From positions 17,236,001 to 17,300,000 of the forward strand of contig CM065323.1 in the NCBI GenBank assembly GCA_033032175.1: DNA of 64,000 nucleotides. The letters are read 5' to 3'. Position numbers and translations under genes: made by a program. The notes beneath the pieces were generated by a model. That model saw nothing but the letters and a program-made list of their open reading frames with translations. It did not search any database and was not told the DNA's origin. The DNA is from Saturnia japonica. Taxonomy: Eukaryota > Arthropoda > Insecta > Lepidoptera > Saturniidae. Positions within the stretch are counted from its first letter, which is position 1; every line of letters starts with the position of its first letter. Positions 19,790-30,650 of the stretch are shown in pieces.

Positions 19790-20128
19790 CTAAAACAACA
19801 CCATAAAAAAATCAATATCCACATGTGCATACAAAAACAAAAATAACACGTTTGAAAATATACTTGGTATACTCAATTTAGCATTAGAGACCTGCTTTTT
19901 TAACTTAATTTTTTGGTTCTTTTGGCAAGCAATAAGATTTTCCACAGACCTAGGCCCAGCAGAGGTTGTGGAGCTATACTCGGCAGCCAGCGCATTCCAG
20001 ACGTCCTGCTTCTCTCGGGAGGTTGTAGCATCGGTTTTTTTATTTTCAATGATAGGGTATTTTTCCACCAATTGCAATAAATGCATAAGTTCAGCTGTTC
20101 TGAAATTAGTCGCTCTTGACCTCTTCAT
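19790..20128 (-). CDS. Myb/SANT-like DNA-binding ORF (MSANTD3-like)
   Basis: Minus-strand frame from ATG at 20128: MKRSRATNFRTAELMHLLQL, then IIENKKTDATTSREKQDVWN and SVENLIACQKNQKIKLKKQV. This is the trihelix Myb/SANT-like domain common in insect genomes and in Harbinger partner proteins, followed by a basic tail. After KKQVSNAK the frame drifts into hydrophobic sequence and stops at 19790, so an intron probably starts near 19880. A further open segment lies at about 19605-19800 (minus; TSHGDSITMFVDAVQIHGQD), perhaps the next exon. The gene would be cut by the Helitron end at 19591. Origin from a transposon is likely but unproven. Confidence 0.55.
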   Translation of the reverse strand: MKRSRATNFRTAELMHLLQLVEKYPIIENKKTDATTSREKQDVWNALAAEYSSTTSAGPRSVENLIACQKNQKIKLKKQVSNAKLSIPSIFSNVLFLFLYAHVDIDFFMVLF

Positions 20129-20284
20129 TTTGTAATTTAGGTAATAAAAGAACCGTATATTGTTTTTGTGAAGCACAAAATATGTACGACCGAAGATACT
20201 GACAAGTGACAATATCTTCCGTTTACTTTGCCTGTCAAATTCAAAAGTGACAATAAAAACGTTTCTTTTCACGACACTCAGTAA

Positions 20285-20597
20285 ATGTTTTCTTAATTAA
20301 TAATTTTTTGTGGAAAACGAACCGTAATTACGCGTTAATTGTATTATCTATGGCTTAAACACGGATTAGTTAAATCGAGTTAGAGAACCGATAATGCAAA
20401 ACAAACTTATGCAGATTTAAGTTAAATTGAGTTTAAGGAAAAATCGAGAATTAATATATCTAGTTTTAAAAGCTTTTGGTGCAAGCCGCCCTTAGTCTCT
20501 ATAAGGCAACACAGAAATGGACCTAATCATTATAATTACATACAAGTAGGGATGAAAAATATGACCTTTCTTTTAAAATAATAAAATGGTATATCTT
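20285..20597. other. AT-rich spacer, no gene seen
   Basis: No open frame or motif of note between the Myb-like ORF and the first recognised P-like exon. Confidence 0.4.
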
Positions 20598-21180
20598 GAA
20601 ACTTACTTTGGGCTATCTTGGCATATGAGCCTGCTGCAATGGAATGACTCAATACTTGAGCAGCCAAGTACACTTTCATTTTTTGTTTTCCATTTTACTT
20701 AAGATGTTGTTGCGTCAATGCCGGAGCAAAAACGAAGTTTAGGGTTTTATTATCAAGGTTATAGAACTCTTCAATGTAGCTCCATTTAGCTACTCCTGTA
20801 ATATAAGATTTCAATATCAGTTAAATAATACATTAACTAAATACAGTTTTTTAATAACATTGTAAGTATAACATTCAATGTCAGAATATTTAGTAATCCC
20901 GAAATCCCGGGATTAGAAAAAAAAAAGCCGCGATTTCCTCTATATACAGTACATCTTCGCAATACTAATCTGCACTATGTCTGCCTTCAAATTGTACATC
21001 TTGTGGAAATTGTACATTATGTTTTAAAAAATTATTCCTAAAACATTTTAGTAAATGAGGGTCCAATATGGTAACAATTTCGTGTCCCTCATGATAGAAG
21101 AAAGGTTGGTCTCTTGATGACCCCAAGGAATTTAGAGCACGTATATTGGCACCATCCAAGTCACAAACTATGCAAATCAC
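20598..21180 (-). pseudogene. P-like transposase, downstream exons
   Basis: Exon at 20965-21180: VICIVCDLDGANIRALNSLG, FFYHEGHEIVTILDPHLLKC and FRNNFLKHNVQFP. These are the RNase H-like fold segments of P-type transposases (the family has DPPHLLK; one Pro is missing here). Exon at about 20598-20806, with acceptor TTACAG and donor GTAAGT: VAKWSYIEEFYNLDN, KTLNFVFAPALTQQHL and KMKVYLAAQVLSHSIAA, the conserved part after the GTP-binding insertion. An in-frame TAA (HLK-stop-NGK) shows decay. Nothing further downstream is recognised before the Myb-like ORF. Confidence 0.82.
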
Positions 21181-21566
21181 TTATAGTCCAGCACCAAAAC
21201 AAACACTCAGGACCTGTACCCCTAGCCGGAACATTTTTGCACTATCGTATAGTTAACGTGATAGAATAGTAACAGCTTAAATTTTGTATACAAACTGGAA
21301 CAGCGCCGCGTGGGCGTATTATGAACTAAAATTCAGCAGCCGCAATATCTTGCGTCGCCTTTCGTATAGTTAGCGTGTAGTTAGTGTTTATGTAAACACG
21401 ACAAATGTATGGGAATCGACAGCCTGAATAATTTTTTGACGTATCGTATCGTCAGTTTACGATAGCTAGCCATCGAGAAACACTTGAGTGTTGTCACGAA
21501 TATTTTGACAGTGAGAAAGGTACCGAGAGAGGTTTTTGTGAATTATATCATTAAATTAAATCTAAA

Positions 21567-23508
21567 ATGTTTTTATTAAGACCATATAGAGCAAGATCTA
21601 TGGCTTTTAATTATTTTGTGAGTTGTTTGGCTGAAGAGGAAAGAAGAAGAAGACGAGAATCAAGGTTCGTAAATATACTTTTTTTTAATGGAATAAAGTT
21701 TCATTCTGTTAAAATACTATTATTTATTTACAACTAGTGTTCATCTTAAAACAAAATTGAAAGCTATTATTTGATTATATTATTAATTGTGTGATTATTA
21801 TTGGTATTTTACTGTTAAAAGCTCTGAATTGTACTGCTTACTATTGTATATTGTATCTGCTTACAGTGGCATTACTCAACGGGTTTTTCTTAGGAAAACT
21901 GAAGATCCTATGGATATATCCGAGGCCGAATTTAAACACCGCTACAGATTAAGCAAAAGAGCATTTAAATACCTATGTCATGAACTTCGCACCAGAACAA
22001 ATTTGAGAGCAACTAAAAGAATAAGTTTAGACCATAAGGTATACAATGAATTGCTTCAAATAATTATAAGCGATATAGATATGACGTATCACATTGTGTA
22101 TACTCAAATATTAATAAAACTTGTGTTTCAGGTTCTTTGTGCTTTATCATTTTTTGCCACAGGTTCTTATCAACGTTTAGTTGGTTTGGGCATCCACTTG
22201 GGGCAAACAAGTGTGAGTCAATATGTGACTCAAGTTACTCAGGCACTTAACGACCCAATTTTGGCAAATAGTTTTATAAAGTTCCCCACTTCAAGAGACG
22301 AAAGGGACAAAATAAAAGAAAAGTAGGTACTTAAACGTTGTATTCATTTTGAATATTTAGGAAGTTTTTTCTGTTATTTTCACGGTGGTAATTACTTTTA
22401 AATTTTTACAGATTTTTTAGAAAATACGGTATACCGGGTGTTTGCGGTTGTATAGATGCATCACATTTCCACATACTTACTCCGAACCGCGAAATTGAAC
22501 ATTTATTTTATTGTAGAAAAAATTTCCATTCCTTAATGTACAAATGGTAAGTTTTACACAAATTATCTAGTTATTTTGATATTTAATGTTATTAGGTGTT
22601 GAATTTGGAATAATTAATTTTTTTATTTATTGTAGGTTTGTGATAGCGAGTGTCGCATTTTAAATGTGAACGCTAAATATGGAGGAGCCACCCATGATGC
22701 TTTCATCTGGGAAAACAGCAAAGTTAACCAATATATCCAAGAATTACATCGTAACTATGAACAAGTTTGGTTATTAGGTAAATAAGTTACAAAAATATGA
22801 TTTTTAATCGACTTGAATAAAATACGGAAATTACTCAATTCGGATGTATATTTTTTGGATGTTCAGACATAACTTCTTTGATTAAGTACCGATTTGAATG
22901 ATTTATTTTTGTATACGGGATACATACATCAAGGGTGGCCCCATTTTAATTTAATTGGCATTGGACTTTCGACTTGGTAGATAAACCAGGGAACTCTTCA
23001 AAATCATGAAAGTTCGTTTTATTTTATGTTAAAAATTGTCTTGTAGAATCTTATGTTGGTAAAACTATGGGACTAATTTGTGATTTTTGTAAATTTATTT
23101 ATTATCGCAGGTGATTCTGGATATCCGCAAAGGCCATGGTTAATGACACCGATTCCCGATGCTGTTGAAGGAAGCCCGGAGGCGAACTATACTTTAGTTC
23201 ACGGGAGAGCCAGGGTAGTAATTGAAAATACCTTTGGGAGATTAAAAAACAGGTGGAGGTGCTTAAATAAGCACCGTACTCTTCATTATATACCCGAAAA
23301 ATGCGCCAAAATAATTGTAGCATGTTGTGTATTACATAACATAGCTATTCAATTTGGTATACAAGACCCAGAAGAGTGTGATCTTATGATTGAAGATCAT
23401 ATAGATCGACCTATTCCATTAGTAGATAATGAATTCAATGATAGCGATTTAATAAGAGGCCGTGCATTAAGAAGATTACTTATAAATAGGATTAATTCTA
23501 TACAGTAA
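21567..23508 (+). CDS. Harbinger transposase (HARBI1-like, DDE_4), six exons
   Basis: Proposed exons: 21567-21664, 21867-22038, 22132-22322, 22412-22546, 22636-22777 and 23111-23508, all with GT/AG borders. Exon 1 starts MFLLRPYRARSMAF. Exon 2 has PMDISEAEFKHRYRLSKRAF and exon 3 has LCALSFFATGSYQRLVG, the helix-turn-helix-like part typical of HARBI1. Catalytic residues are visible: GCIDASHFH (Asp, exon 4), GDSGYPQRPW (Asp, exon 6) and VIENTFGRLKNRW (Glu, exon 6). Exon 5 carries KYGGATHDAFIWENS. The total is about 379 codons, but the exon 4/5 junction is one base out of phase, so either the splice site differs or there is a 1-nt deletion. Family role: transposition with 3-bp duplications, needing the Myb-like partner. 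Confidence 0.85.
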
Positions 23509-23527
23509 CAGCAACAGTTTGTACTGA

Positions 23528-23770
23528 TTAATTATATTGTAAAAAGTTAAACTTAATTTTGTGTTTTGTCACGCTTCCTGTACTTATATATATAATTAAT
23601 TCTAGAAATGTAAACACTTTGTCCTCATTTCAATTTTTATTAATATTGTGATCAGTGAAACTTAATTCTAGGTTTTGTCATACTTATTATATTTATAGAT
23701 ACAATTATATCCAGTAATTTAAACACTTTGTACTGATTTGTTTTTACATTGTAATTTTAATAAATAGCTT
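23528..23770. repeat. imperfect tandem duplication between the Harbinger genes
   Basis: Two copies of a unit of roughly 115-120 bp follow the transposase stop: AAACTTAATT...TTTTGTCA...AAACACTTTGT occurs twice with many substitutions. It separates the 3' ends of the two convergent genes and may hold their polyadenylation signals (AATAAA near 23760). Confidence 0.6.
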
Positions 23771-23795
23771 TTATTCTCGCTTTCAATCCTTTTCT

Positions 23796-24286
23796 TTACT
23801 TATCACTCAAATATTTTTCTAATATACTTAATGCTACTTTCATAAAGTCCAGCCACTGAGCTTGCAACTGCAGCTCAGTATCTCGTTGGCGAAGCTCTAT
23901 GTCTCTCTGTCGGATCCTCTCTCTTTCTAAATCTACATACAAACGTTCTCTCTCTCTATTATCCTCTCTAGCATTTGCATCACATTTCTCAACATACTCT
24001 TCTAATATATTACTGAGATTCCTCTTTCGCTGATGTCTCTGAGGTGTGGGTTGTGGGAATGTTTTTTTATTATGCTGAACTATGGGAGACCTTGGTGGTG
24101 ACTGTGGTTGGAGGGACATTGGTGGTGTGGTAGGTAAAGGAGGTGATCTCGATCTCAGCATAGGTTGTATTGGTCCAGGATCCTTGTGGGAACCAGGAGT
24201 GTTCCAATCTTCATCACCTGTAGGAATAAATTAAAAACTTGAGGTTACATAAAACTATATTATATAGTTCATAATGTATAAATATA

Positions 24287-24344
<58 letters not shown>

Positions 24345-25466
24345 ATATATATAGTTTTTCCACTAAAACACACTTGCACTACTTTTTAAATTACCAATCA
24401 GTATTAATTTAAAATTATGATAAAGTTATGCATTAACTTAATCAAATAATATTATTCTACCACAATCTAAAAACTATAATAATACTGTATATTCTTTCTA
24501 ATATTATAAATATTCATAGAAACTTACCAACAATATGTGTGTCTGCTTGTACAATTATTGAATTATCTGTTTGAGGCTCAGAAACCATTATCTCTGCTTC
24601 AACATCCATCTGAAATTTATTATTTTTAAATTAGTTTCATATCATAAGCAAAGGCTTTAAATTTTATATATTATTCAGAGAATAAAAGTTTTTATGTAAT
24701 GATATATAAATTTATGTTAATGTAAAACAATTTATCTTCATGAAGAGTATGAATAATATGATAAATAAGCAAAGTAACCTACACATAAAATAACCTCTAC
24801 AGGACCCATTGAAATCAAGTATTTCTTTCATTCTTATTTGTTATCATAAAAAATACACTAACCAAACCAAAACCAACTTCTGCGAAAGGCATTCCAACTG
24901 CTGCTTGGACACCTATTATAGAGAGAACTCTATTTTCTATGTCCGTAAGACATATTTTTAATGCTGGTTCACCACCAGTTCCTTTCAATGTCCTATGCAT
25001 TTTAGCCCATTTCCTTTTTGTGTTATTTTTTAAATCACTCCAAACCTTAATCAAAGCAAATAAAATGATAATGAACACAACATTCTAATAAAGATGTTAT
25101 TTTGAAGATAGTCATGCAGTTAGAAAATGTTTGACATTGCTTTCAACCCTTTAGAATAAAGTTAACAAACTAGCACTTACTTTCCGCCACTTTTCTTCAC
25201 TACGAAATTCTCCCATACCATGCTTGTTAAGCATTTCACTTAATTCCTTCCATTTTTGAATACACCACTGACGACCATGCGGTATACTTTGCGGTTTAGA
25301 CAAATCTCCATATCTTTAAAAAAGAAATATACTCATGAGTAAAGAACACGTTCAAATAGAGAAAAGGTAAATCAAACTTTAGTATTACTATTTATTGAGA
25401 AGCTACTTACTTTTCCATAAATTCCACCATCACTAAAAATTGAACGTTGTTAGTTCTCAGAGACAT
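23796..25466 (-). CDS. Harbinger Myb/SANT-like DNA-binding protein, five exons
   Basis: Minus-strand gene starting MSLRTNNVQFLVMVEFMEK at 25466. Likely exons: 25410-25466, about 25192-25315 (YGDLSKPQSIPHGRQWCIQK, WKELSEMLNKHGMGEFRSEE), about 24861-25045 (VWSDLKNNTKRKWAKMHRTL, KGTGGEPALKICLTDIENRV), about 24530-24611 (MDVEAEIMVSEPQTDNS) and 23796-24219. The last exon is Pro/Ser/Gln rich and ends in a strongly charged coiled coil (RERERLYVDLERERIRQRDI). The first three exons form the trihelix Myb/SANT domain with the conserved KGTGG block. In the family this protein binds the element ends and brings in the transposase. The last intron holds a long TA microsatellite. All frames appear open. Confidence 0.8.
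24281..24354. repeat. (TA)n microsatellite
   Basis: About 70 bp of almost pure TA, with one phase slip near 24331-24335, in the last intron of the Harbinger Myb-like gene. Confidence 0.9.
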
Positions 25467-25967
25467 TTTAAAAAGTAGATATTTATTTTTAATTATACTA
25501 CGAAAATAAACACCACGACGGCGCGGCGCGAAATCTCATACAACTTGACAACTTGAAACAAAAACAATACCACTTAGAATGGATACGTTCGGAAATCAAA
25601 AAGCTTGGGGCATGTTTTAATTTGGGTTAAATGCATTGTAATAATTACATTTTTGGTTAATTATTATTTATTATTACGTATGATATAATGGTGTGACATT
25701 ACAATTTCAAATTTTACATTTTAAGTACCAAAAATGATTGATAAAATACCATTATGACTATTTCAAAACGAATCATTCGTTTACATTCGGTCATTCGTCA
25801 TAGACTATGTTTATTTAATCTAACTATAGTAACGTTTACTATAGTATAGACGTGAGTAAGTTTATTAGTGTTCATGCTGCCGACAACTATAGTAATAGTA
25901 TCGAGTGTAGTTAGCTCTATACGAATACTTGACGTAGCTGTTATATGTTCCGGCTAGGGGTTTTGTA

Positions 25968-28621
25968 GGGGGAAGTCCCCTAGTGGCGGACACCTAAGGT
26001 TTTTAAGAAATAAAAGAAAAACTATTTCTAAAAATGAAACTTTATTTATGAATTAACCGAGTCAAGAAACTTTATAATCAACAAAAAAAATTAAAAATGC
26101 AACTTCTGCATAATCATATTTAAAAACAAAAATTAAACTTTGGTGAAAAAAAAAATACATTCACTGGAAGTGGCACCTAGTACCGGACGGATTTCATTTT
26201 GAACCCCTAGCACCGGACCTTTTTAATACATCTGGCGTCGATCACATATGTAGACGTCTGAACATTCAGGAATGTCTGCACATGCTTCATGAGCCCACCC
26301 ATGGCAGCTAGAGCACTGTATCCAATTTTCCTCGTATTCCTCTAAGCACACTACGCAAGCAGTTCTTCCAAGTTCAGATATCTCAGTCAGTGGCTGCTTT
26401 ATTTTAGCTTTATTTCCACTTTTCCCCTCGGCTTTTACTACTTTGGCTTGTTTCCCCTTTTCTTCAGTTCTTCCTTTGGCCTTTACGTCTTTGGTTTGGT
26501 GTCCGTTCTCTTTTTTTGCTATTTTAAATTTTGTTTTCATGATTTTGTTTTCCACCTTGGCGATCTTTTCATTCTCTTTTTCTTCAACGGCAATTTTGTA
26601 TGGGGATGATGTTAGAATTTCACTCCTTTCACATTTTCTTTTACGGGCCACTGATCGCTTTTTGGCAGCATCTGGCAATGGTGACAATTTAAGAACAGTC
26701 TCAATAAAATCTGGATTCAAGCTTGTCGCTGGCCTGGCATTGCTGATTCTTGGTTCGTTAGTAGATTTTTCAGGAGGATTCTCGGCTTCTTCCAAGACCA
26801 AATTGTTCATTTGTTCTTCATCGTAGGTCGTAGATGGGTTACCAGCTAAGGATATATCAGTGACTAAGACGGAAACCTCCCCGCTGCAGCTCGGTATGTT
26901 TGAAGAAGTTCCTGGCTCTTCCAGTGGAATATTGGTCATGTCAGCAGCCAAATATTCCAGGTCAGAAAATAAATGTCGATCAAATGGGTGAATTCCCGTG
27001 CATTTAAACCCAGACACTGCAATATCCAGCCGAGCTACTTTTGTAAAGGCTTCATTGACCAGACCAGCAATATCGTAGTCAGTTATCCGAGATCCAGCGT
27101 TCGCTCTCATCCACATGTCGCATCGTTGGTTATAGGCATCTTTAAATGGCTTCATGAATGTTCTGTCCAGCGGTTGGAGTTTGTGGGTAGTGTGTGGTGG
27201 TGAGCTTATCAAATGAATGTTGCTATTTCGGCAAAAATTGATGACCGCCAGTGTCTTGTGGCTACAATGGCCATCCAGTAGAAGCAGCACAGGATTGTCT
27301 TTTGTCGGATGCGAGTGTTTTACGAATAGCTGCAACCAATGTAGAAAGAAATCACAATTCATCCAGCCCTTTGGCTGGGCCACACCTATACTTTCGGATG
27401 GAGCATTAATCATGAGTCGATCATTCATCCTTTGCCTGGGGAAGACAAAAAATGGTGGTATGAAGTGACCGCTAGCGCTCATGCAAAACAAAATTGTTAT
27501 ATTTTTTCCCCTCTCAGCAGAAGTGAGCTTTCCTACTTGACGGGCAGCCTTCGGAGCAAGAACTTTTTGATGCTTGTGAACGCAGCTGACTCCAGTTTCA
27601 TCACAGTTATAAATATTAGAAGGTGAAAATTTATACAGTGTCAATAGTTTCTCAAGATTGTCATAATAGAGATCTATTGTGGTTTGTTAAACCCCACGGC
27701 CCGCATCATGCTCGTCGACTCTGGTGCTCTCAGGGAAAGGTCAGGATGTCTCCGCATAAAATCGTAGTAAAAATGCTTTCCAGCAGTACCTTTATCTTTG
27801 TTAAAACGATGAGGGATCTTCATAGATTCAGCCAAGTCGAAAGCTAACTTCAAAAACTCCTTTCTCATAAGCGGTAGACATCTATCCGACAAATCTTTTA
27901 CGTGGTTCACTAAAATTTGTTCGTACTCGGGTGAGAAGGTGTTAGTGAATCTACCGATCTTTGGGTGTAACGTCACTTCTTCTCCACGGTTCAACGCCGA
28001 TATCTTATCGTGTAGAGTACTTCTTGGGATGTTGTAACGCGACGAAGCTTCTCTCAAGCTCAGTTTTTTGGACATAGTTTTTTCTATTGCAGTTTGTAAA
28101 GTTTTTTGCTCCCATTTTCCTTTCTTATTCTTCTCTTCCATTTTCTCTGTTCTTCTGTCCTCTGAAATAAGTTATTATATTAAATACAACTATTTACGAG
28201 AAAAAAAAATGTTTCCACTGTCCGGCGTTAAGGGATTACTTTGTGTCCGGTTATAGGGGACAGAACAAATCCAGAATTACGTAGTCTATACCTAATCCGT
28301 TTTGAAAATCAACAAAAAAATTCATAGACTACGAATAATAACAGAATCCTACTTTTATTAACAAAAATCATAAAGATTTAAATACAGAAATGTTGTTAAA
28401 ACACCTGGATCTTACGTAACGCAGTGTTTTCCCGCCGAAAACAGAAATCGACCGCTCCCGATGATGCCTTGAGCGTCACTGACAAACTGCGTCGTATGAT
28501 CCTGAATCACTACGCACCCCCGCGTCCCCTTCACCCGTGTTTAAATCGTTCACGTTGTAATATGTCGAAATAATACGAGTGTCCGGTACTAGGTGCCGTC
28601 CGGCGTTATGGGACTTCCCCC
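25968..28621 (-). mobile_element. pogo-like (jerky-type) transposon abutting the Harbinger end
   Basis: 2,654 bp with inverted ends whose first 12 bases are identical (GGGGGAAGTCCC) and which continue with mismatches to CGGAC; TA flanks both sides (25966-25967, 28622-28623). Several sub-terminal copies of a CTAG(T/C)(A/G)CCGGAC-like motif lie at both ends (about 25980, 26180, 26205; 28215, 28245, 28580, 28600). It begins 6 bp outside the Harbinger inverted repeat, so it inserted at that element's edge. Confidence 0.92.
26223..28141 (-). pseudogene. pogo-like DDE_1 transposase with C-terminal PHD-type finger, one frameshift
   Basis: N-terminal part from ATG at 28141: basic start, Psq-type helix-turn-helix (KLSLREASSRYNIPRSTLHD) and a CENP-B-type region ending GFNKPQ (stop at 27674). 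One missing base there separates it from the catalytic part, which runs from about 27670 to 26223. That part contains IYNCDETGVS, LLLLDGHCSHKT and TTHKLQPLDRTFMKPFK, the DDE_1 acidic triad. A low-complexity Lys/Glu region with degenerate KAKG/KAEG repeats follows. The tail is a Cys/His array (CVVC-x9-CSSC-x3-H-x2-C...CD) of PHD type, which in other proteins reads histone tails. A finger on a jerky-like transposase is seen in some insect families; its role here is inference. One indel makes the copy a probable pseudogene. Confidence 0.87.
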
Positions 28622-28648
28622 TAAATTCATATTAAGTTTAGTTATCTT

Positions 28649-29457
28649 TCATGATAACCGCATGATCAACAAGTAGGTGGTTTTAGTTAAACCTACCTCC
28701 TTGATAAGTACACTTATTCTATCGGCTGTGACGCAATCCCCAGAAAAATAAAAAGCTATTGGCTGCTTCCATGTTTTTCTCACTCCAATAGCCATAAAAG
28801 TTAATGCATGGCTTGCTATTTCCTGTGTGCGACCCTGACCAGCGTGATCTTGGTAGCCATCAAATTGGTCGAGTTTTGTGTTGTAATTTATATTTTTCCT
28901 AATTGACATCTCATCTAAACATACAGATCTTACAGATTATCCTGGACGGATTTCTTTTCCCTTATTTCTTTAATTGTTTTGATAACTTGATCGTTTATTC
29001 CACACGTCATTGGTATTCTATTTAATAATACTTTAAGTGAACTCACACTTTGCAAACAAAACAATCTGCTTAATAGTTTGTAACATCAGCTAGATTTTTT
29101 ATAAATACTTAAAGCTAAAACTTTGTCTTCTAGGGTCCATCTTCGTCCGGCTAACTTCCTGGGCACATTTTTTAATTGACTTTGCAAAGAACTTAATATA
29201 GTTCTATTACACTTTTTAACAGATTTGTATTTTCTTCTTAACCTCAAAATCTCAGTCAAATTTTTTCTGCATATTTTATATAAATTTTGTTTTCTTCGTG
29301 TTAATTCTGTTATATTTTTCATATTTATATCATAGAGGATTCCCTTTGATTTACAAATCCCTGTAAAAGATAACAATTGTAATGTCAGAGATTTCATTTG
29401 TAAGTTTAAATCGTGGCGTGCAGGTAACCTAGCAGACCGTTCAATATTATCATACAA
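28649..29457 (-). pseudogene. P-like transposase, upstream coding part
   Basis: Minus strand. A basic coiled region (NLYKICRKNLTEILRLRRKY) leads to KLAGRRWTLEDKVLALSIYK, the conserved RRWT..EK.LAL block of P-type transposases. After a stop and frame changes near 28910-29085 (CLQSVSSLKVLLNRIPM, CGINDQVIKTIKEIRE) comes DEMSIRKNINYNTKLDQFDG, carrying the first catalytic Asp. Then follow ASHALTFMAIGVRKTWKQPI and FYFSGDCVTADRISVLIKEV, ending at a splice donor. No THAP zinc finger was found upstream. With 20598-21180 it forms one interrupted gene. Confidence 0.85.
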
Positions 29458-30264
29458 AATAATTTAAAATTTAAAGACCGAAAAGATATTATAAATGTAG
29501 TCTTTCAAAAGACCGTGAAAATCCTGCTTGTGCTGGCATTCGTTGAAAAGAAAGCTGACGCCCCCTGGGCCTACTAAGGCAGGATCGTGCGCGCAAAGAA
29601 ATGGAGGGGAGGACTTCAATAAGTGTGTCTACAGGTTATTTTTTTATTTCAAATTGAATGAACAATTAATAACAAACTTAAATAACAATCGTGAGGTGAT
29701 TATTAAGTTCATAATCTTATTCCTTAATACACACATTATACATATAAAAACACCAGTGCACAGGAATACATCAACGTATTTTGTTATTAATATTAAAATC
29801 CCAAAATTCCTGTTTCGACCTGTGCTGGTATTGATTTTTTGGCATATTTTCTTTTTTTTAAGGTACTTATTAGCTAATGAGTTAATTTGTTTTACATGCT
29901 AAATATACCTATGTATAATACCTAATAGATAAAAAAATATTTGGTATTATTTGATTACGTAGTTTTGTTTATTTTTTGTTGGACATATGATTTGCACGAA
30001 ACAAGAGAATTGCCCTATATAGCTCTACATCGTACACTGGATTATGCAACTCCCATTTTTCCACTTCTTCACAAATATTATAAAGTTCCTCTTCATCGAC
30101 ATCACTACTGTAAAGTTCTTTTATATGATCATTGGTTACATTGAAGAAAGCGCTACCAATCATTTCATCGAAATTCTCCATTTTCTTTGGTTCGTTAGAA
30201 CGACTGATTTTAGTATATAAATAACACTAACTATTTATACTATGAACATATAGAAAACTATTAT
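29458..30264. other. spacer between P-like remnant and BEL copy 2
   Basis: Mostly AT-rich with no recognised element. It holds one small open frame (29969-30181, minus, listed separately) and a GC-richer patch near 29555-29620 of unknown nature. Confidence 0.4.
29969..30181 (-). CDS. small acidic ORF of unknown function
   Basis: 70 codons from an ATG at 30181: MENFDEMIGSAFFNVTNDHI, then ELYSSDVDEEELYNICEEVE. It is acidic, looks helical, and has no family I recognise. The composition (MENFDE..., DEEELY) resembles first exons of proteins encoded next to transposases, so it may be an exon of a decayed element. The BEL 5' LTR begins 84 bp upstream of its start. Confidence 0.35.
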   Translation of the reverse strand: MENFDEMIGSAFFNVTNDHIKELYSSDVDEEELYNICEEVEKWELHNPVYDVELYRAILLFRANHMSNKK

Positions 30265-30650
30265 TGTTCGGGCTAATAAATTGGTTGGGGGTATGCAAAA
30301 TTATTTTTGTTCTTAAATTACCCCCAACAATAAAAACCGGCGATGACTGGTCACTTGCTCGTGGGAATCGGACGGATACCGGTGCGGCATCTAACACTTA
30401 GTGTTACACTAACGGTATAGTGCATCAAAAGGTGTTGTGCATATTTCGGCTTGAAGAATGACTTAATATCATCGGCGGAAAGGTAAGTGAGCCTTCATCC
30501 CGGTTATAGTATATCATATTCGGCAGTTATTTTGTGTGATATCTACTTCCAACCAGTTTAAAATTATACAGTCCACTAGATCTACAGAGGTAGAATATCA
30601 CACGTGTCTGTGAGGAACATTTAATATCTTGATACTCGGTGGTTGCAATA
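30265..30650 (+). repeat. 5' LTR of BEL copy 2
   Basis: Starts TGTTCGGGCTAATAAATTGG. Compared with the 3' LTR it has an altered stretch at about 30402-30414 and an extra 20-odd bases near its end (about 30615-30638), so the right border is approximate. Like all LTRs of this kind it should hold the promoter and RNA start. Confidence 0.85.

Larger units (their letters stand above)
21218..25961 (+). mobile_element. PIF/Harbinger transposon with both partner genes
   Basis: About 4.7 kb bounded by a 17-bp inverted repeat ACCCCTAGCCGGAACAT (21218-21234 and, inverted, 25945-25961). It contains a six-exon DDE transposase on the plus strand and a five-exon Myb/SANT-like gene on the minus strand, converging at about 23.5-23.8 kb. 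That is the classical Harbinger gene pair. Flanking triplets do not match, so the target duplication is not confirmed and the exact ends may differ by a few bases. It sits in an intron of the P-like remnant. Confidence 0.88.
20598..29457 (-). mobile_element. P-like (THAP9-type) transposon remnant split by two insertions
   Basis: P-element-type coding sequence on the minus strand lies on both sides of the Harbinger and pogo-like elements: 28649-29457 (upstream part) and 20598-21180 (downstream part). The upstream exon ends in SVLIKEV with a donor GTAGGT near 28697 and the next exon starts near 21180, so the intruders landed in an intron. With 21218-28621 removed the two parts are about 0.1 kb apart. 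No THAP domain or terminal repeats of this copy were found. Confidence 0.82.

Noticed and set aside
21215..25964. 3-bp target duplication for the Harbinger element
   Set aside because: Triplets next to the 17-bp inverted repeats (TGT and TTT) do not match; I did not force one.
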